Assembly (NCBI GenBank): GCA_023437485.1 | Contig: JAEZGB010000036.1 | Span: 1 to 15,193, forward strand | Source: Bacteroidota bacterium | Lineage (GTDB): Bacteria > Bacteroidota > Bacteroidia > Flavobacteriales > Flavobacteriaceae | Direction of reading: 5' to 3' | DNA: 15,193 nucleotides | Shown: positions 13,038 through 15,193 of the stretch, piece by piece | Position numbering within the stretch: the stretch's first letter is position 1 | How the letters are laid out: each line of letters begins with the position of its first letter | The notes under the pieces: model-generated | Told to the model about the DNA's origin: nothing | Seen by the model: the letters and a program-made list of their open reading frames with translations, nothing else | Database searches by the model: none | Translations under genes and position numbers: made by a program

Positions 13038-15193
13038 GATATTCGTTTTCAGTTACTATTGATTGTACACCGTTTTCATAATTTGCGCTGCGCAAGATCC
13101 GGGGCGAACGGTCCTCTTGCCGCTGCTGGTCAATTACCCTGATTACGCTTTTGTACTGATCGCTCAGCGCGATGACCAAATCGCCGGCAGTGGCCAATGA
13201 GAGCGCGCGGCGGATCGCTTCGGTTTCTTCGGAGACCATTTCATAGCTTACCGTACTGTTGGACTGATTAATTCCCCTGACAAGCAACCCGTTGATCTCT
13301 TCTTCAGTCCTGCCCCGCAAATCGTGCTCCTGTCTGATGATGATATGGTCAAACATGTCACAGGCAATCCTGGCGCAATCCACAATATCCTGGTCCCTGC
13401 GATCGCCGATTCCTGAAATAATGCCGATCTTGCGCTTTGCATTCACATTCTCCAGATATTGCGCAACCGCGCTGTAGCCATGCGGGTTGTGGGCATAGTC
13501 AACAAGTACACGGAAATCCCTGAAATCAAAATAATTGAGCCGGCCGGGAGTCTGCTCTACCCCTGGTTTGAAACTGGCCAGCGAGTTTCGGATTTCTTCT
13601 TCGGTAAAGCCCCACAGGTACCCGGCAAGCGCCGCCGCCAACGCGTTCGCGATCATAAAATCGGCGGTTCCGCCATAAGTTATCGGAATTTTTGAAGCGC
13701 TTTGAACCGGAATTGTCTGGCCATCCCTAATAATTGTCAGCGTGCCGTCACGATAAACAGCAACGGGCTTTTTCTCGCGCATCTGTTCAATAATCACCGG
13801 GTTTTCAGGGTTCATACTAAAATACGCAACATTGCAACTCAGTTCCCTTGCTATTCTTACGCACTGCTCGTCATCAGCATTGAGCACCGCCCAGCCTGAT
13901 GGCTTCACGCTGCGGGCCACCACCGCCTTAACATTGGCAAGGTCCTCCAGTGTGTTGATGTCATTCAGCCCAAGGTGATCTTCGCGGATATTGGTGATAA
14001 TTCCAATGTCGCATTGATCAAAACAAAGTCCGGCCCGCAAAAGTCCTCCTCGCGCCGTTTCCAGCACGGCAAAATCAACGGTTGGATCAGCCAGGATTTG
14101 GCGGGCGCTCACCGGTCCGGTATTGTCGCCTTCGCAGACTACCTGGTCATTGATGTAAATTCCGTCGGTGGTGGTGTAGCCTACGGTATATCTGCGACTC
14201 CTGGCCAAGTGCGCCAACAGCCTGGTCGTCGTAGTTTTCCCATTAGTCCCCGTCACGCTGATGATGGGAATGCGGCTGGGGCGCCCCGGCGGATAAAGCA
14301 TCGCCATGACCGGCGCGGCTACATTTCGGGGTTTGCCACTGCTAGGCTCCAGATGCATCCGGAAACCGGGGGCGGCGTTCACCTCGATAACAGCGCCACC
14401 GTTTTCACGCAATGGAGTTTCAAGGCTTTTGGCCATGATGTCGATTCCACAGATGTCGAGCCCCACCAGGGCTGCAACTCGCTCGGCCAGGAAAATATTG
14501 TCTTTGTGGACATTATCGGTAACATCTACCGCAGTACCGCCTGTTGAAAGGTTTGCGGTGCACTTCAAATATACTTTTCTATTGGCCGGTACCACACTTT
14601 CCGGGGTAAATCCCTGTTTGGACAACAGCTGTAGGGAAACCTCGTCAAGGCGTATTTTTGTAAGCATTTTGTCATGGCCCTCACCGCGTTTGGGATCTGA
14701 GTTGACGTACTCCACAAGTTCTCTTACAGTGCAACTTCCGTTCCCCACCACGTGGGCAGGCTCCCTCCTTGCGGCTGCCACAAATTTGTTGTTGACCACC
14801 AGCATTCGATAATCGGAACCTTCAATGCATTGCTCCACCAAAACGTAATTCCCGAATTCACGGGCCAATTCAAATGCCCGTTCGGCCTCCTGATCTGAAG
14901 TAATATTGATGGTGGCGCCACGCCCCTGGTTGGCATCAAGAGGTTTGATCACCACGGGATATCCAATTTTCCCAATTATGGTCTTAACCTGGTCAAATGT
15001 GTGGCAACAACCTCCCCGGGCCGTCGGAATACTGGCATTTTCAAGCACTTGTTTGGTCTGGAATTTATTTCCCGCCAGTTCAACGGCAATCATCGAGGTT
15101 CGCGAAGTGGTAGTGGCCTGGATGGTTTCCTGGTACTTTCCATATCCAAACCGTATGGTGGAATCTTTAAGGCGAGTCCAGGGAATGTTTCGG
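13021..15193 (-). CDS. cphA: Cyanophycin synthetase, 5' partial
   Basis: CphA makes the storage polymer cyanophycin (poly-Asp backbone with Arg side chains) by ATP-dependent addition of Asp and Arg. The frame stays open to the right edge: before the first internal ATG (15093) it continues through IPWTRLKDSTIRFGYGKYQE, matching the family, so the N-terminal part lies outside. An ATP-grasp domain (from about 15090 to 14290; VVIKPLDANQGRG, IEVNAAPGFRMH) is followed by a Mur ligase-like domain with the P-loop GTNGKTTT (about 14227-14250) and motifs such as ETARGGLLR, ITNIREDHLG, LNADDE and YAHNPHGY. Both ATP sites look intact, so this is a CphA1-type enzyme rather than a one-site CphA2. It ends in a TGA overlapped by the next gene. 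A cphB cyanophycinase gene would be expected just outside the window. Confidence 0.96.
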   Translation of the reverse strand, partial: RNIPWTRLKDSTIRFGYGKYQETIQATTTSRTSMIAVELAGNKFQTKQVLENASIPTARGGCCHTFDQVKTIIGKIGYPVVIKPLDANQGRGATINITSDQEAERAFELAREFGNYVLVEQCIEGSDYRMLVVNNKFVAAARREPAHVVGNGSCTVRELVEYVNSDPKRGEGHDKMLTKIRLDEVSLQLLSKQGFTPESVVPANRKVYLKCTANLSTGGTAVDVTDNVHKDNIFLAERVAALVGLDICGIDIMAKSLETPLRENGGAVIEVNAAPGFRMHLEPSSGKPRNVAAPVMAMLYPPGRPSRIPIISVTGTNGKTTTTRLLAHLARSRRYTVGYTTTDGIYINDQVVCEGDNTGPVSARQILADPTVDFAVLETARGGLLRAGLCFDQCDIGIITNIREDHLGLNDINTLEDLANVKAVVARSVKPSGWAVLNADDEQCVRIARELSCNVAYFSMNPENPVIIEQMREKKPVAVYRDGTLTIIRDGQTIPVQSASKIPITYGGTADFMIANALAAALAGYLWGFTEEEIRNSLASFKPGVEQTPGRLNYFDFRDFRVLVDYAHNPHGYSAVAQYLENVNAKRKIGIISGIGDRRDQDIVDCARIACDMFDHIIIRQEHDLRGRTEEEINGLLVRGINQSNSTVSYEMVSEETEAIRRALSLATAGDLVIALSDQYKSVIRVIDQQRQEDRSPRILRSANYENGVQSIVTENEYHGKSA

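Noticed and set aside
13975..14547. A 190-codon + strand ORF opposite cphA
   Set aside because: It lies wholly inside the conserved CphA coding region on the other strand, and its product shows no recognisable motif. It is a shadow of GC-biased codons.
13021..15093. cphA as a shortened 690-residue enzyme
   Set aside because: The frame continues without a stop to the window edge and the extra residues match the family, so the short length is only an edge effect.

Overview
This window looks like chromosomal DNA from a Bacteroidota bacterium, most likely a Flavobacteriaceae/Flavobacterium-like organism. The evidence is a fused CcoN-CcoO subunit, a CcoP with a single haem c motif, -7 boxes resembling TAnnTTTG, almost no Shine-Dalgarno sequences, and an intergenic repeat of a kind I associate with flavobacteria. 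This assignment comes from gene content and sequence style, not from a database match. Genes cut by the edges are ccoNO (left) and cphA (right).

Left part (1-5127, + strand): a tightly packed cbb3 cytochrome oxidase operon. It runs ccoNO (5' cut off), ccoQ (55 codons), ccoP, ccoG, ccoH/fixH and a DsbD_2/SafE-like membrane protein. It encodes a high-affinity terminal oxidase for low oxygen plus its assembly factors. It meets, tail to tail with a 4-base overlap, a - strand pair: hemN (oxygen-independent haem synthesis) followed by a YcbB-type L,D-transpeptidase lipoprotein. hemN has a plausible promoter with a CRP/FNR-like palindrome near -43, so haem supply and the cbb3 oxidase may share oxygen control.

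Middle part (8068-11185, - strand): two small unknown genes end in a textbook terminator with a GAAA tetraloop. One of them resembles the C-terminal domain of HsdR-N-like nucleases. Upstream are three TACGTA boxes just after the stop of a NarL/LuxR-type response regulator. The regulator ends a four-gene operon: small CPPIC protein, 7-TM protein, one-TM histidine kinase, response regulator. This looks like a split membrane sensor.

Right part: an intergenic region (11186-11555) holds a candidate small RNA with an intrinsic terminator and a GC-rich repeat. It is followed on the + strand by a small lipoprotein and an SPW-repeat-like membrane protein. After a strong terminator comes a - strand group (read right to left): cphA (cyanophycin synthetase), a disordered acidic protein and a four-TM membrane protein.

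I found no tRNA, rRNA, CRISPR, transposase or prophage gene. The least explained parts are the TACGTA boxes with the two-gene cassette below them, the split sensor operon and the candidate small RNA.
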